Positions 48,222 through 59,890 of a DNA stretch of 64,000 bases are shown here, piece after piece. The notes below the pieces were generated by a model that searched no databases, was not told the origin of the DNA, and saw only the letters and a program-made list of their open reading frames with translations. A program made the translations under genes and the position numbers. Source of the DNA: Incurvaria masculella (Eukaryota > Arthropoda > Insecta > Lepidoptera > Incurvariidae); contig OX335642.1 of assembly GCA_946894095.1 (NCBI GenBank), positions 16,503,021-16,567,020 of the forward strand, written 5' to 3'. Every line of letters starts with the position of its first letter. Within the stretch, counting starts at the first letter, position 1.

Positions 48222-49071
48222 GAAGGTACAAGGATTTGTGAAACGTGTACCTACCTAATATTAAACTTGATGCATTTTATGAAGAGTTCTGTTCTGACAT
48301 AAATTATAGAGGAAAAGAACTATGGAAGTGTTCTTGAAAATTGGATTCAGAATTACTATTAGACATATTTTTCATCCCAGTTTCATGACTATATTTCCTT
48401 GTGTATGTATACGTGGGCGAAAAACCGAAATAAATACTGTAGAAGCAGAAGCACATATAGAAACCAAATTCAACGAAGTAAAACTGGCAACCCTAGGCCT
48501 GGCCCATATAAAATGTAATATAGATACTTAAACTCACTCCTACTGTTATTTTAGTCATTGTAGTTTTGCACTTGACTAAAAAGATGAAAACCCAATCTAA
48601 ATAATCCCTAATGATACACCGTTTGGAGATGTCGTTTTTCTCCCGTTCTGACTAGCCCCGACAATTATTTCACAGCTCTAGTAAACAAATGACTATCACG
48701 AACTCCAGAATATCGCACGACTTAATAATAGAACACACGCCGTGCCAAAACTACCTACAACATAATAAACATTCGCCTTTCAGATTGTACAAAAATCAGA
48801 TTTTTATGAGCTATTACTGTGCTGGAAACTAATTATATGAAATTGCTGCAGTCAACGGCCTATATAATAAACATTTATGAACTGTCGAAATTCGTTTTAT
48901 TATTTGCTTGTGGTTCACGTAAAAATTAAAAAAGCTGAAGCGAAGTCAAACGATGGAGCGGTACGCATAATGTAGAGGGATCCACATTACGTTGAGCACA
49001 TATTTTGCATGGAGTAACTATAAACTTTCATACCTATTACTATTCCTATGTTTTATTTACTTAATTCAACT
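48222..49071. other. No gene recognised
   Basis: AT-rich, small open frames only. Confidence 0.45.
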
Positions 49072-49340
49072 AAAAACCGGCCAAGCACGAGTCGGACTCA
49101 CACACGAAGGGTTCCGTATTATGGTATAAAATTCAACACACAAAAAAACCACATTTCTTGTATGGAAACCCCTTTGATTTATAATTATTTTGTATTTATA
49201 TCAGCAATGGAAATGCAAACTATGTGAAAATTTCAGCTATCTACCTATTACGGTTCAAGAGATAATGCCCGTTCATGGATGGAAGGATCGACAGAGGCTG
49301 AGCAATAGGGCTCCGTTAGCACCCTTTGGGTTTCGAATCC
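49072..49340 (-). repeat. Dispersed repeat R, copy 4
   Basis: Reverse copy: AAAACCGGCCAAGCACGAGTC at the left and GGGCTCCGTTAGCACCCTTTGGG at the right. The (CGGA)n tract has decayed to GGATGGAAGGATCGACAGA. Confidence 0.82.
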
Positions 49341-49589
49341 AAAAAATATATGGTATTCTACCCAAAAAAATTGCCAATAGTAAAAAATCCAACAAAGCCA
49401 TTTCATCTCACTCTGCAGGAACCATCAATTAGGACATCGACTGAGACTTATAGTAGTAAATGTCAATTTCGGTTATATTTTGAAAATATGGTCGCCCTAA
49501 CCACAATGTAATGGTTTGTTTCTTTTGTTATATTATATGGCCGAAGTTATTTCCATGCAATCCATATCTACAATGGCTAAATGCGGAAA

Positions 49590-49770
49590 AAGCAGGGAAT
49601 GCACCCATTCACTGTCGACAGTCCCTAAATAAAAACAAAACTGATCCTCTAGCCAGATCCTTATCTACAAGGTAGCTAAACTGTGAAATGCTTTCATTGC
49701 CGAGGTATTATCTCCAAAGTACAACCTGGGGGCCTTCAAAGATGGTGTCCAGAAGAACATAGCCCCCCAG
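49590..49770 (+). repeat. LINE ORF2 C-terminal remnant
   Basis: HPFTVDSP, then several frame breaks, pieces matching TVKCFHC-type KLWNALP, and LGAFKDGVQKN-like sequence. This is a heavily decayed retrotransposon end. Confidence 0.45.
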
Positions 49771-49925
49771 CATGGTTTTCAAAGCCCCTAGGATAGTTTG
49801 AAAGCCCATGGGCGTCGTCGGTCGCCTCCTATGTGAGGTCCAGGCGTACACTATATGCAACACTTCACATAACATAAATGCTAACATTAGGTCATCTAGG
49901 AAGGTAAGTGGACCCATACATAATA

Positions 49926-50852
49926 GGTCGGGGAAAAAGTCTTTTCGCATTATAGTATGTATGAACTTGTAATAAAATCTCTTTGGCTATACTATTTGTA
50001 TCTGGCTGGTTTTGGTATCATTGAAAGTTTAAATTTTAAAGAACATAATTCCAAATTCAAATTAGGAAAATGTGTGATTCTCATTTGTTTTTCGTACTGT
50101 CAAAATGAGTGAATCTAATGAAGAAATTCGATACATTTTAAAATTTTACTACAAAAAAGGTAAAATTGCAACGCAAGCCGCGAAAAAAATTAGCGATGTT
50201 TATGGACCTAGTGCAGTGTCTGTGAGAGTAGCACAAATTTGGTTTAAGCATTTTCAATCCGGAAATTTTGATGTCAAAGATGCACGTCGCTCTGGTCGCC
50301 CTATTACGGATAAAATGGATGCCATTTTTGAAAAAGTGGAGCAAGATCGGCATATCAGTAGTTACGACGTAGCTGAAGAACTAGGAATTGACCACAAAAC
50401 AGTTTTGGCGCATTTGAAAAGAACTGGGTACACAAAAAAGCTCGATATTTGGGTACCTCACGAGCTCACTGAAAGAAACCTAATGAACCGGCTAGACCTC
50501 ACACATCTTTAGCCACTCAGCAAAAACTAAGAGAGTTTGGCTGGGAGGTGTTAATGCATCCGCCGTATAGTCCTGACCTTGCACCTTCAGATTTCCACCT
50601 GTTTAGGTCTCTTCAGAATTCTTTAGGCAGTGTCAGGTTAACATCATGAGAGGACTGCCAAAACCACTTGTCGCGGTATATTGATCAGAAGTCCCAATAT
50701 TTCTATAGCAATGGGATCATGTCCCTACCTACAAGATGGCAAAAAGTTATCGAACAAAATGGTACCTACATACTTTAGTTAAATGTAAATAAACCATATT
50801 AAAAAATGTTTTGAATTTTCTTAAAAAATGCGAAGAAACTTTTTCCCCAACC
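49926..50852 (+). mobile_element. mariner transposon with internal deletion
   Basis: 927 bp between TA dinucleotides (49924-49925, 50853-50854). The terminal inverted repeats of about 27 bp, GGTCGGGGAAAAAGTCTTTT and AAACTTTTTCCCCAACC, differ at a few positions. The plus strand carries the start and end of a mariner transposase. A typical element is about 1.3 kb, so roughly 370 bp are missing inside. It could move only if a related transposase were supplied. Confidence 0.9.
50105..50512 (+). pseudogene. mariner transposase, N-terminal half joined to C-terminal remnant
   Basis: 135 codons: the helix-turn-helix start (IRYILKFYYKKGKIATQAAK, IWFKHFQSGNFDVKDARRSG) and the second domain up to ELTERNLMNRL. 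At that point the sequence jumps to ARPHTSLATQQKLREFG in another frame, just after the second catalytic Asp of the family's DNARPH motif. WEVLMHPPYSPDLAPSDFHL, with the third catalytic Asp, and a C-terminal tail follow (50499-50778). The first catalytic Asp and its surroundings are deleted, so no active enzyme can be made. Confidence 0.88.
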
Positions 50853-50854
50853 TA

Positions 50855-52666
50855 ATATATATATGTAGAGAGACTTGTGTGGGGGTAACTTCTAAAACCA
50901 GAAATTCTGTAAGTACATAGTTGATTTTGGCAAACGGATTTTAAAGACAGACGTATCTAATAGGAGTAAATTATTTTAATGATTATGTTTAATTACATAC
51001 AGATTTATTCATTACCTCGTCTAAGTTAATGCCGCATCAAAAAATTAGCTCGGAAAAATACATGCACTATTGGCACTTCCCTAATTGAAGCCTAAGGTTA
51101 CTCTCAAGGTCATAAACTAAATGCATACAAATACGTAGGCACATACATTCGTGTGACACATCGGCTGCCAAGAAGTTCGGCAGCATGCCTGTACCCTAAT
51201 TACTCACTGCATGCACTTAATGGTTGCCCTATCTTATCTGAGCAGGAGAAGCATTTACTCGCACCTTATTCAAGTGGACTGCACAGGACAGCAGACTATA
51301 AAGCCAGGAACTTTGTTCATAAATATAAATTAAATCACGCATAGGGTAGGGTTATTATCCATCGGGTTTGTCCGGACAAGTCGAGCATATTAGCCTTCTG
51401 TCTGGACTTTTAATTTGTCATTTAATTTTGCAAACTTAGAGGAAAAGTAGTGTACAATTTTAAGACCGGCTTGCAGTTGTTCCTAAATTTAAATATGACC
51501 CCGGAATATAATAACTAGAATAGAACTGTTTTTAAGTGTTATATGTCAAAATAATTTCTCCCGTTCATTAATACTAAGTTAGAATGCTTAGTCATCTTGG
51601 GTAGTGATATGACAAATAATGAATGTAATCGATTTTATTTCTGAGGTCATGGTTATTTCGATACGAAAATGTTTCTTTTGCATATTTTGAGTAGTACCTA
51701 GGAAGTGATGTGACAAAGAATAAGCGTTATTGATTTTTCTATTCTTAGAATTATGATTTGCTTCCCAAAAAGTTTTTAAAATATTTTTTTTATATATTTA
51801 AAGTCAGAAATAAATTTGTAACATACCAAAGCATTTTTGCCCACGACCTCCTTCATTGAGGCTGGCGCTCATATCGCTAGGCTACTCAAGCACATGTTGG
51901 TAATGAAATTCATAATATCGATCTCTAATGTGCCACTTAACTTATCACGATTCTAGAGGGTATATTCGACATCCTGTCCTATTTTAAAAGCATCGACAGT
52001 GCTCCCTAACCGGCGGTTATCCTGAAAGTTTCAATCTTATCGGATAAAAGGATCGGCCGGAAAACAATAAATACATTGTAGGTAATTCTAATGTTAAGTG
52101 AGCAAAATATTTGTTTTATGCACCTTTAATTTTTTTTATTGTTATTATACTCACCATTTTTTTTTACTGTATACTATCTGCGATTATTTATCATTGTGAG
52201 CAGGTTTTCAAGTTTTTTGGAGAAAGCAATGGACTACCATCAGAATTTCTCATGTATCCAAGTGTAATGTGTTATATTATCATATCTAGGTTTGCAATAG
52301 TAAATCTCAAGAATTAGATATGATAGAAAAAAACTTTGATTTCGATGGCTAGTGACTGTTATACACCCTTTAAAATTCATATTGACACTCAAAATTTTAC
52401 AATCCGCAAAACACTTTGCAAGTGACGGATAAAATGACACACTCATGACAGCTAACCTTCACCTGGTGGCCCACTTCTAAACAAATCTTATTATAAATAG
52501 CCAATATTATTACTGACCTACTGGCAACAAAGAGATTTTCAGCGGAAACGGATTGAGTAGCAAGGTTGCCTATATTTTGTCTTTCCAATAGACAGAAGTG
52601 TAGATCAATTTTTGGTAAAGAAATTCTGTCAACAATACATAACAGTTACGGCACGGCACAAATTAA
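50855..52666. other. No gene recognised
   Basis: AT-rich with short open frames. Nothing identifiable on either strand. Confidence 0.5.
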
Positions 52667-53125
52667 TGCTATGGGACCTTCTCTGTTGTAAAGAAAGAGA
52701 CAGTCTCCGTGATGATGAGGATGCAACATGTCCATGAAGCAGACAATGCGCATAGTGTTTGATTTTGTTAGATTTACAAAAAAAATAATTACATAACAAC
52801 TTACAGCTAAAAGTAAATCACGAACGCAGTCAAAAATCATAAATCTTCATGGAACAAGTTAGTCATGATAAATATTATTTTTTAATGTTTTCGTTTTATC
52901 ATTGAATAATCTACGTCCAAACCTATTGTATAAAGCGTGCGAAAAAATCTAACTTTGGACCATATAATTTAGAAACCAAACACAATTTGACCATGCCAAT
53001 GGTCATCAAGCATCTAGTTCGAATAAATAAAGCTGTTTTGGGTATCATTTTAGATCTCCGGCAAGGAATATGAGAATGATCTTCTTTTTACGTTTGTATG
53101 GGGAATTGAGCGAGAAGGCCCCCCC
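52667..53125 (-). mobile_element. TTAA MITE family A, reverse copy lacking one terminus
   Basis: The shared body (GGATGCAACATGTCCA, CAATGCGCATAGTGTTTGAT, CATCTAGTTCGA, GAGCGAGAAGGCCC) ends at a TTAA (53126-53129). The opposite terminus is missing before 52667. It faces the plus copy at 53257. Confidence 0.8.
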
Positions 53126-53256
53126 TTAAACTGCTGCCCACAAGAAACTAGATGTTTCATGTAGTTAAAGATTGGTTTGAGTGGCAGTCGTTCAATAAGG
53201 GAGAGGAATTAATTACAACATAAAAAAAATACAAAACACTTTAAACCTGCACTTAA

Positions 53257-53798
53257 GGTGGCCCATCCCGCTCATCTCCCCATACAAAAGGGGAAAGAAG
53301 ATCACGCCCATATTTCTTGTCAGAGATCCAAAATTTTGCTCAAAATAGTTTTATTTGATCGAACTAGATGTCTGATGACCATTGGCATTGTAAAATTGTG
53401 TTTGGTTTCTAAATTATAAGGTCCGAAAGTTTGAATTTTTTGCGCGTTTTATACAATAACTTTGGAGGTGGATTACGCAATGATAAAGTAAGAACATCTT
53501 AAAAAGATTAGTCATCAGACATAGCTTATTTAATCAAGATTTATAATCTATTTGGTTTTTGTTAAATTATTGACTACAGCGGTCGTGGTTTACTTTTAGC
53601 TATAAGTCGTTTTGAAATCAAAATTTTTGTAAATCTTACCAAATTATACACTATACACATTTTCTTTTTTGTGGACATGTTGCATCTTCCTCATCACGGA
53701 ACCTGTCTTATTCTTTGAAACAGAGAAGGTCACAGAGCGCAACAGCACGGTTTTGTACCGTGCCCGCGAATGAGTTAGGCCCGCCGGGTTGGGCCACC
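53257..53798 (+). mobile_element. TTAA MITE family A, complete copy 2
   Basis: 542 bp between TTAA 53253-53256 and 53799-53802. Nearly the same as 36497-37039 from end to end, differing at a few percent of positions by eye, so this subfamily moved recently. Confidence 0.88.
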
Positions 53799-53802
53799 TT
53801 AA

Positions 53803-53995
53803 GGGGATGTGTGCGTTCATGTAGATGGTGCCACAGTTGTCGCTATTTCTGCTATAACTCCCCACAAATTGGCAGTTCCTAGCCATAACTATATGACTAC
53901 ACAGTATGTATTTAATCTCATACCACACTTTGTAAAAAAGGTCATCATTTGTGAAAAAAATTGCTATTGTAAATGGCAATAATCAACACTTTTCT
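53803..53995 (+). mobile_element. MITE family D, left-end copy
   Basis: Begins directly after the TTAA that closes the family A copy: GGGGATGTGTGCGTTCATG, TAGATGGTGCCACAGTTG, TCGCTATTTCTGCTATAACTCC. No right terminus recognised. Confidence 0.7.
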
Positions 53996-54371
53996 TTAGT
54001 TTGTCGGTTAACATTACATTAACATATTAACATTATATTATAAAGAGACAAGACATTGTATAGCTATTCAGAGGATGATCTGGGTTTAAAAGTAACAGGG
54101 ACTCATTCATAGCGGCTATTTGATACTAAAGCAAGCTCGGTCCTGCGTTGAGCTCTACACCCAAACACCATGGCCAATATGGGTTACACGGAAGGAAGCA
54201 GTTATATGTACTAGCACCATTGAATTCAAGTAGAGACCATACGTTAAGGTGACAGTTCTGTACTCTTAAAGAGCAGTGCGTCTTGTGGTTTATATCCACT
54301 CCCTATATTCAAGATAGGTACCATGCCTGCAGTGATGCAATAAATGTAAAAAGAAATGTTTTATATTCATC

Positions 54372-54776
54372 CTGACTCGGATGGCTAATAGGTACCACAC
54401 CACTATCTTCATGATATTAGCCCAATACACCACTTTCCCGAAGAAATTAGGTGTCATGCCAGGACCTTCCCTTTATGAGCACGGCTACACGAAACTGGAT
54501 AAAAAACATGGACAATTTTTCATTGCCGCTGCAACCACAGTTTCATTCAATGACGTGGTATCGACCCAGGCAGGCTTAAGCCTACCAACCTAGTAGGGGA
54601 AGGGGACCAACTGTTTTACATGGGTTCCGAGACATGAAACAGCTTGCATTCGTTACGAAATGCAATTATCCTACTCAGAAAGAGAAAAAAAGTGGTGCAT
54701 AACCAGGGTGAGGATTTGAACCCATAACCTCTCGCATGAAAGGCAAGTCCTCTTGTAAACTACGAGCTGTAAATGT
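54372..54776 (-). mobile_element. tRNA-derived SINE, family C, near full length
   Basis: Reverse copy with tail blocks first (GGATGGCTAATAGGTACCAC) and the tRNA-like head at the high-coordinate end. There the minus strand reads GGTTATGGGTTCAAATCC, a good B box. Confidence 0.8.
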
Positions 54777-56362
54777 AAATATAGTGAGATATCCTAGGTA
54801 ACATAGTTAAAGTATCCAATAATGTAGATGTGTGCATCCAGAGGGATTCGTAAATTCACGTTCTTTTATAGTACCAAATCATTGGTTACTTTTGCAATAC
54901 TCCAGGAAAAAGTATAAGCATGCCTGTCTTTTGAACGCAGAGCCTTCAAAATTAGGAAACATTTTAAGAAACAACTTTTTCATTCATATTTCTGAAATAC
55001 TTGGTAGAATAGCAATCATGTAAGTAGTAATATAATAAGTTAGATTGATGTAGTATGGCAATTACTTCGACTGTGTTTTCATATTTTTACCAGAAATTTA
55101 ATAAATGAATAAAATAACAATACTAATGGGACCGTTTTAGCTTACTTTTTTATTTTTAATTAAAACAGATGCCTCCGGTCGAAAAACCTACTTTACAAGC
55201 CTCGGCTCTAATTTAACTCACAACGAGATATATAATGGTACATTTTTTCGGTTGATCAAAGTCATGAAAATCTTTAAAAACTTACGTGCAATGGTGAAAC
55301 TACAAAAATTCACGAGGTAAAACCGAACACACGTTCACACACCAATCCACTGCACCACGAAATGTCAAAATAATCCAATAATGCTGCCAGAGTTGTAAGC
55401 ACTGTATTCCTCTAATGTTGTTTTTCAGAATCGCTATGAAAGTTTCATTTATTGGTTAGCAGGAAGCTAAAATATAATCTATAGTCTTATATATTTTATT
55501 TTGTAATAATTAAAAGCTGTTTTATTGCGCTCGAACAACAAATAAATGGCCATTTCCTCAAGAAGTAACAGGTGTTGCCAGTTGAAAAAAAGATTGAATG
55601 AATAAGTAAAAACGGTAACATTTGCGAAGCACATTCCCCGAGAGAGTCACGTTACCTTTTCTAAATTATTATTAGGTGGTGACTAAAAATAGGTGAAAAA
55701 TTTAAAAATGTCGGTTGGCACGCGCCGCCCCGCCGCCGACTCGTACTCTCGTTGTTGGTCTCTGTTGGACGTGTGTACATATCTCGCGTCCTTATGGCCT
55801 GCAATATGCTACTTTAATATCCTAGTCTAAAGTTGGATTTAACGACCACCGTCGAAAACTGCCCTTTATTCACGGGTCGTTCGGGAGGATTGCGTCGTTA
55901 TTCTGTGCGAAACTCGAAATGCTGCGGAAGGAATGCTCGTGTGGTTTCGCACAACATTTATTTGCACAAAATACAAAAATAAAACGAATCAAACGGTCGG
56001 TTCAACGCACGCGTGAACTCTCGCGTGAGCTCGTAACTCGGTCGCAGGCTTGTGTTTTTTAGAGTGTAAGTACTTAGGTTGTAGGTACATAAATTATATT
56101 ATGCACGTATAATCGACCGTGAAGCAAGGAAAAATTAATTAAAGAAAGATCCCTGTAATAAGAAATACTTTACGAATATACTGCAAGGCTGGACCCGAAC
56201 CATTGATTATGTAGGTAGGACCTGAACCAGTAAAATATTCCTTGGAATGAACGACATAGGTACTTGTTTAGTCCGAAAATGCATATTCACGCAAGTCAAA
56301 CTAGGCCCGGCTCTAGCTTCTGATACAATACGATTATCGTGATGACAGCAAAGAAAGAAAGA
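54777..56362. other. No confirmed gene; GC-rich island at 55715-55800
   Basis: Mostly AT-rich. Around 55715-55800 and 55850-56050 CpG-rich sequence without an open frame appears, with CGCCGCCCCGCCGCCGAC at its core. It is a candidate 5' exon or promoter for the LIM gene (minus strand) or for an unseen gene; nothing proves this. Confidence 0.35.
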
Positions 56363-57165
56363 AAGAAAGAAATTCTTTATTGTGCAAAATTACATTAAAA
56401 ACTATTTGCAGAACAATTAAATCTAACAGAGCGAAACTGCACAAAGGCGGACTTATCACTAAAAGTGATTTCTTCCCGTCAACCTTTGGGGGTGATGAGG
56501 ATAAGATTGAAAAAGAAAATGTAGGTAATACGTAATGCGTAAAGGGTGATAGAAACCAATAAATATATCCATACACATACATAAACAATAATTTACACCT
56601 TAATCTTTAAAGTAATAAACTAAGACATATACATATATAAGTAAACATAAAATTCTACATAGATAATATGCATTTAATGAAATTTTTAACTAGGTCCAAA
56701 ATAAATGTAAATAAATGATAGATCTCACGGATGAACTAACCGATCAGCCATTACCAAATAATATTCCTTGATGTTATTTTTAAATGCATTTAAGTTTGGA
56801 GAGTTTCGGATCGAGCAAGGCAACGAATTCCAAAGACGGACAGCATGGACGGTAAAAGAATTAGAGTACAAACTTGAAGAGTGACGAGGAACTGCTAGGA
56901 TGTTGTCACCACTTGAGCGAAGAGGAAGGCCGTGGGAAGAAAGATGGACAAATCTAGAACGGAGGTATTCAGGGGCATTGTGATTATTCAAGACTCCAAA
57001 AAGTAAATTTTAGATGTGGAAGTTTCTACGTAGACAGATAGGGAGCCATTCCAAATTAGACCGAAATTTCGAGACATGATCATATTTGCGCAAACCGAAA
57101 ATAAAGCGAATACAAAGATTTTGTAACCGCTCCAGTTTTACAGTAATACGTTTTAATCTTCAATC
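56363..57165 (-). mobile_element. CR1/Jockey-type LINE, 3' fragment
   Basis: On the minus strand KLERLQNLCIRFIFGLRKYD, FRSNLEWLPICLRRNFHI and, after a frame break, NAPEYLRSRFVHLSSHG and HAVRLWNSLPCSIRNSPN...FKNNIKEYYL are the standard end of a LINE ORF2. A 3' UTR and a GAAA-type tandem tract (56350-56372) follow. The 5' part is absent. Confidence 0.78.
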
Positions 57166-57305
57166 TTTGCAGTATATGTCTACAACGAAGGTATAGCGTT
57201 AATTCAATGTATGTTTAGGTAACTATAATCTTAAACACTGTGTAGTAGGAGGCATTCATTGCGGGAGGAGGGACTGTAGGACTATCCCAAACTATGGATA
57301 TTTTT

Positions 57306-57400
57306 TTATGTAACTGGACATGGATGGCTAATACCGAACTGACCGTCAGAAATTAGCCTGATACACCACATGGGAACTAGGTGCCATACCCAGGCCTAGC
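57306..57400 (-). repeat. SINE family C tail fragment
   Basis: GGATGGCTAATACCGAACTGAC and GGTGCCATACCCAGGCC match the reverse tail of other copies. Confidence 0.55.
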
Positions 57401-57739
57401 CATACCAGAACCCATACCATAGGCGAATGAAGTAGATTTTTAAAATTGGCTTCACTCGTTATCTTTATTTGCAATACTATGGAACCGGTAATATTTGCAA
57501 TAATTTTGTGTGAAATTGCAGCTGGCATTCAACCTAAATTGGTTTCCTTCGCTGCTTGAAAAACGTAAAAAAAAGGTCTCCATCCAATCATACGTCATAC
57601 TTCCATTGTTTCGCGAGAACCTATGAAATTTACAAGTAGCTTCGGCGGCGGCTGTGCAGGCTGCTCTCTAGGATCCGAGCAAGGGCTGCACACCACGGCG
57701 GGGCGTCAGGTGACTCCTGGATGAATACATTCACAAGAC

Positions 57740-58450
57740 ATTTTGCTCGAACATTTCTTGGATAAGCCATCTTTCTCCTGTTGTCACATGGACATGCCAT
57801 TGACAGCTCGTTGGTCGACTGATGATAATATCGGACGAATTACTTATCAGGTCTTGGCATTGCAAGTACTCCTGGCCAATGTGTGGCTCATGAAAGAGAC
57901 TTCTGAGGACTTCGAAACTAAAAAGGCAACCAATGAACCGGAAAAAAAGAGTCTATCACTCAATCAAGGCCGGTGTAAGAATACTCTAGCCACTTATGGG
58001 AAGGTAGTCCCCGGTACCTGTTGGCGTCCTTGGACTCAATTCAGCGCCAAGCGGTGCGTCTAGTTGGGGGCCCACAACTCACCGCTGCTGGCTCGGAGCC
58101 CCTTGATCCACAGACGTTTTGTGGGGTCGCTCAGTCTATGGATGTTACTCTATGAAATTGCATCCCTTATTCCTTCCCATCCTACCTATTTCCAGAGCAC
58201 CCGCCTCAGAGAATCAGAGCACCCCCTTTGTGGTTGATATTAGGATTTCGAGAACAAACCATTTCTCGAACTAATTTCTCTGCCGCACCACCAGGATATG
58301 GAACTGTCTGCTGGCGGATGCTTTTCCTCATACTTACAAACGCAATTTAAACAAGCTCTATAGCTCAGCGATAGACCGCAAATCTGCTGGCATGGTGCCT
58401 CGTTGAGCGTGGTTAGGCGAGGCAAGGTATTTTTGGCTTCTCTAAGCACC
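57740..58450 (+). repeat. Heavily decayed LINE ORF2 C-terminus
   Basis: Across two frames SLDSIQRQAVRLVG, EPLDPQTFCGVAQSM and a later SAAPPGYGTVCW resemble the end of a LINE reverse transcriptase (SVQRRA.RLI, then a phenylalanine-rich tail). Many stops; the remainder is not aligned. Confidence 0.45.
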
Positions 58451-58498
58451 TTTGGTTCTCAGCACGGGTGTACCAGTTTTTCATTTAAAAAACGTTTC

Positions 58499-58963
58499 TT
58501 AAAACATATTTTTCTTTCGGTGTGGTCGTTGGAGATGCCATGCCATCTCGTTTTTACCGAAACGACAAAATGTGTAGTAATTACCTCTGTAAAGCTGTAT
58601 TTCTCCTTCTCTTTGAAAGGTCCTCTGAACATCCCTCACGGAAGACGCTGCGAATATCTCAAGAGACCTTTTTGAGAAATTAAAGGGCGATTGGGAGGCC
58701 GCTATGATGATTTGCATGTCGCTCTGCACGTTAATCGCGACGGCATCAGCTTTGGCCTGCGTCCCTGTCTGCGCGCAGAGACTGGCGCCCAATTTCTTCA
58801 AGTGCCTGACGTCTGGATTCGGCGGAAACAGGAAATAGGTGCCCGACATGGCCGTCTGCATGTCTGTCGGCTGCCTGGTGGCAGCAGTTGCGCTCGTGCT
58901 GGCTTCGCCCATGGCTTGCAACAAATTCTTCGATGTCATAATGAAAAGGAAAAAGTCTGCCAA
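58499..58963 (-). pseudogene. Unrecognised 154-codon open frame
   Basis: The longest non-mobile-looking frame in the right half of the window. It includes TATRQPTDMQTAMSGTYFLF, NPDVRHLKKLGASLCAQTG and a mixed helical segment with VQRTFQREGEIQLYRG. GC content is higher than its surroundings. No domain is recognised, no splice sites or start context stand out, and it directly follows a decayed LINE. It could be a processed pseudogene, a captured exon or a transposon ORF remnant. Confidence 0.3.
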
Positions 58964-59315
58964 TGATGGCGGAAAGAGGAAATGCTGCGGCGGTTCTAAG
59001 TCAAAATGACCGTGGAGTTTGCAGTTCAGTAGGCCTATTCTAGGAAATATTACATATAATGTGTATGCACTGATTTATTACTTTAGAAATCGTTTTGGAC
59101 AGGGAAATTTGGAAATATTGCATTTATAAGCCTTTAATTTTGGTATTATCCAAATTAAATCTTGCAATAAATCGATACATATAATATTGATGGTGAAGTC
59201 CTTCGTGTTGTTTCGTGTCGTTGGACCTCGAGAAAATCGGTAGCGTTGAATTCGTAAGCGGGCTGACTTGCCTGCGGTGCCGCCATTGTATATAAAAGAA
59301 TTGAAATTGAAGAAG
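58964..59315. other. No gene recognised
   Basis: No feature seen. Confidence 0.4.
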
Positions 59316-59459
59316 CTGAAATTTCAGCGTGAAAATTTCAGCCGCCTACCTATTCATTAGATGCAGCCCTGTGACAGAAGGACGGACAAATGGACGGACG
59401 GACTGCGGTGGGTTATTAATAGGGTTCCATTGGCACCCTTTGGGTACGGAACACTAAAA
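59316..59459 (-). repeat. Dispersed repeat R, truncated copy 5
   Basis: The right half only: AAATTTCAGCCGCCTACCTATT, a GGACGGAC tract and AGGGTTCCATTGGCACCCTTTG, ending TACGGAACACTAAAAA. Confidence 0.78.
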
Positions 59460-59766
59460 AGTGTATTAATGTGTTATTGTTTACGATACACGGGAAGCCA
59501 TGAGAGCATAATAATAATACAACATCATCAAATACATTAGCCTACATACATTGATACATTATCTTTCAACCGTATTGCAATCAGAAAAAAACCTTTCTCG
59601 AAGCTTTAAAGCCCATCCATTAATTTACTAGGACAAGACTCGAACGCTACGTGGGTTCCGGGACGTAATATTACAATTGGGCACTGCACGGGTTAACCCA
59701 CCAACTACTAACAGGCCTGACTACTAAGTAAGGACTAAAGTTTTACGTGGGATGTGGATTAATAGA

Positions 59767-59890
59767 GTCGTATTTAGAGTGAACCTGTCAAAACTTAGTA
59801 CGGGACTAGAACCGAACTTAATCGTACAAAAACCGGTTTAGTCCGGCAATAATACGCGCTCTCCATCCGCGCATCCACTCTGAATACGAC
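59767..59890. mobile_element. Small MITE with GTCGTATTTAGAGTG termini
   Basis: GTCGTATTTAGAGTG at 59767 faces CACTCTGAATACGAC ending at 59890. The inner CCTGTCAAAACTTAGTAC and GGTTTAGTCCGG blocks recur in a half copy at 45560-45640. Confidence 0.75.

Noticed and set aside
51153..51344. Small plus frame of 63 codons
   Set aside because: No domain, no splice context, AT-rich setting.
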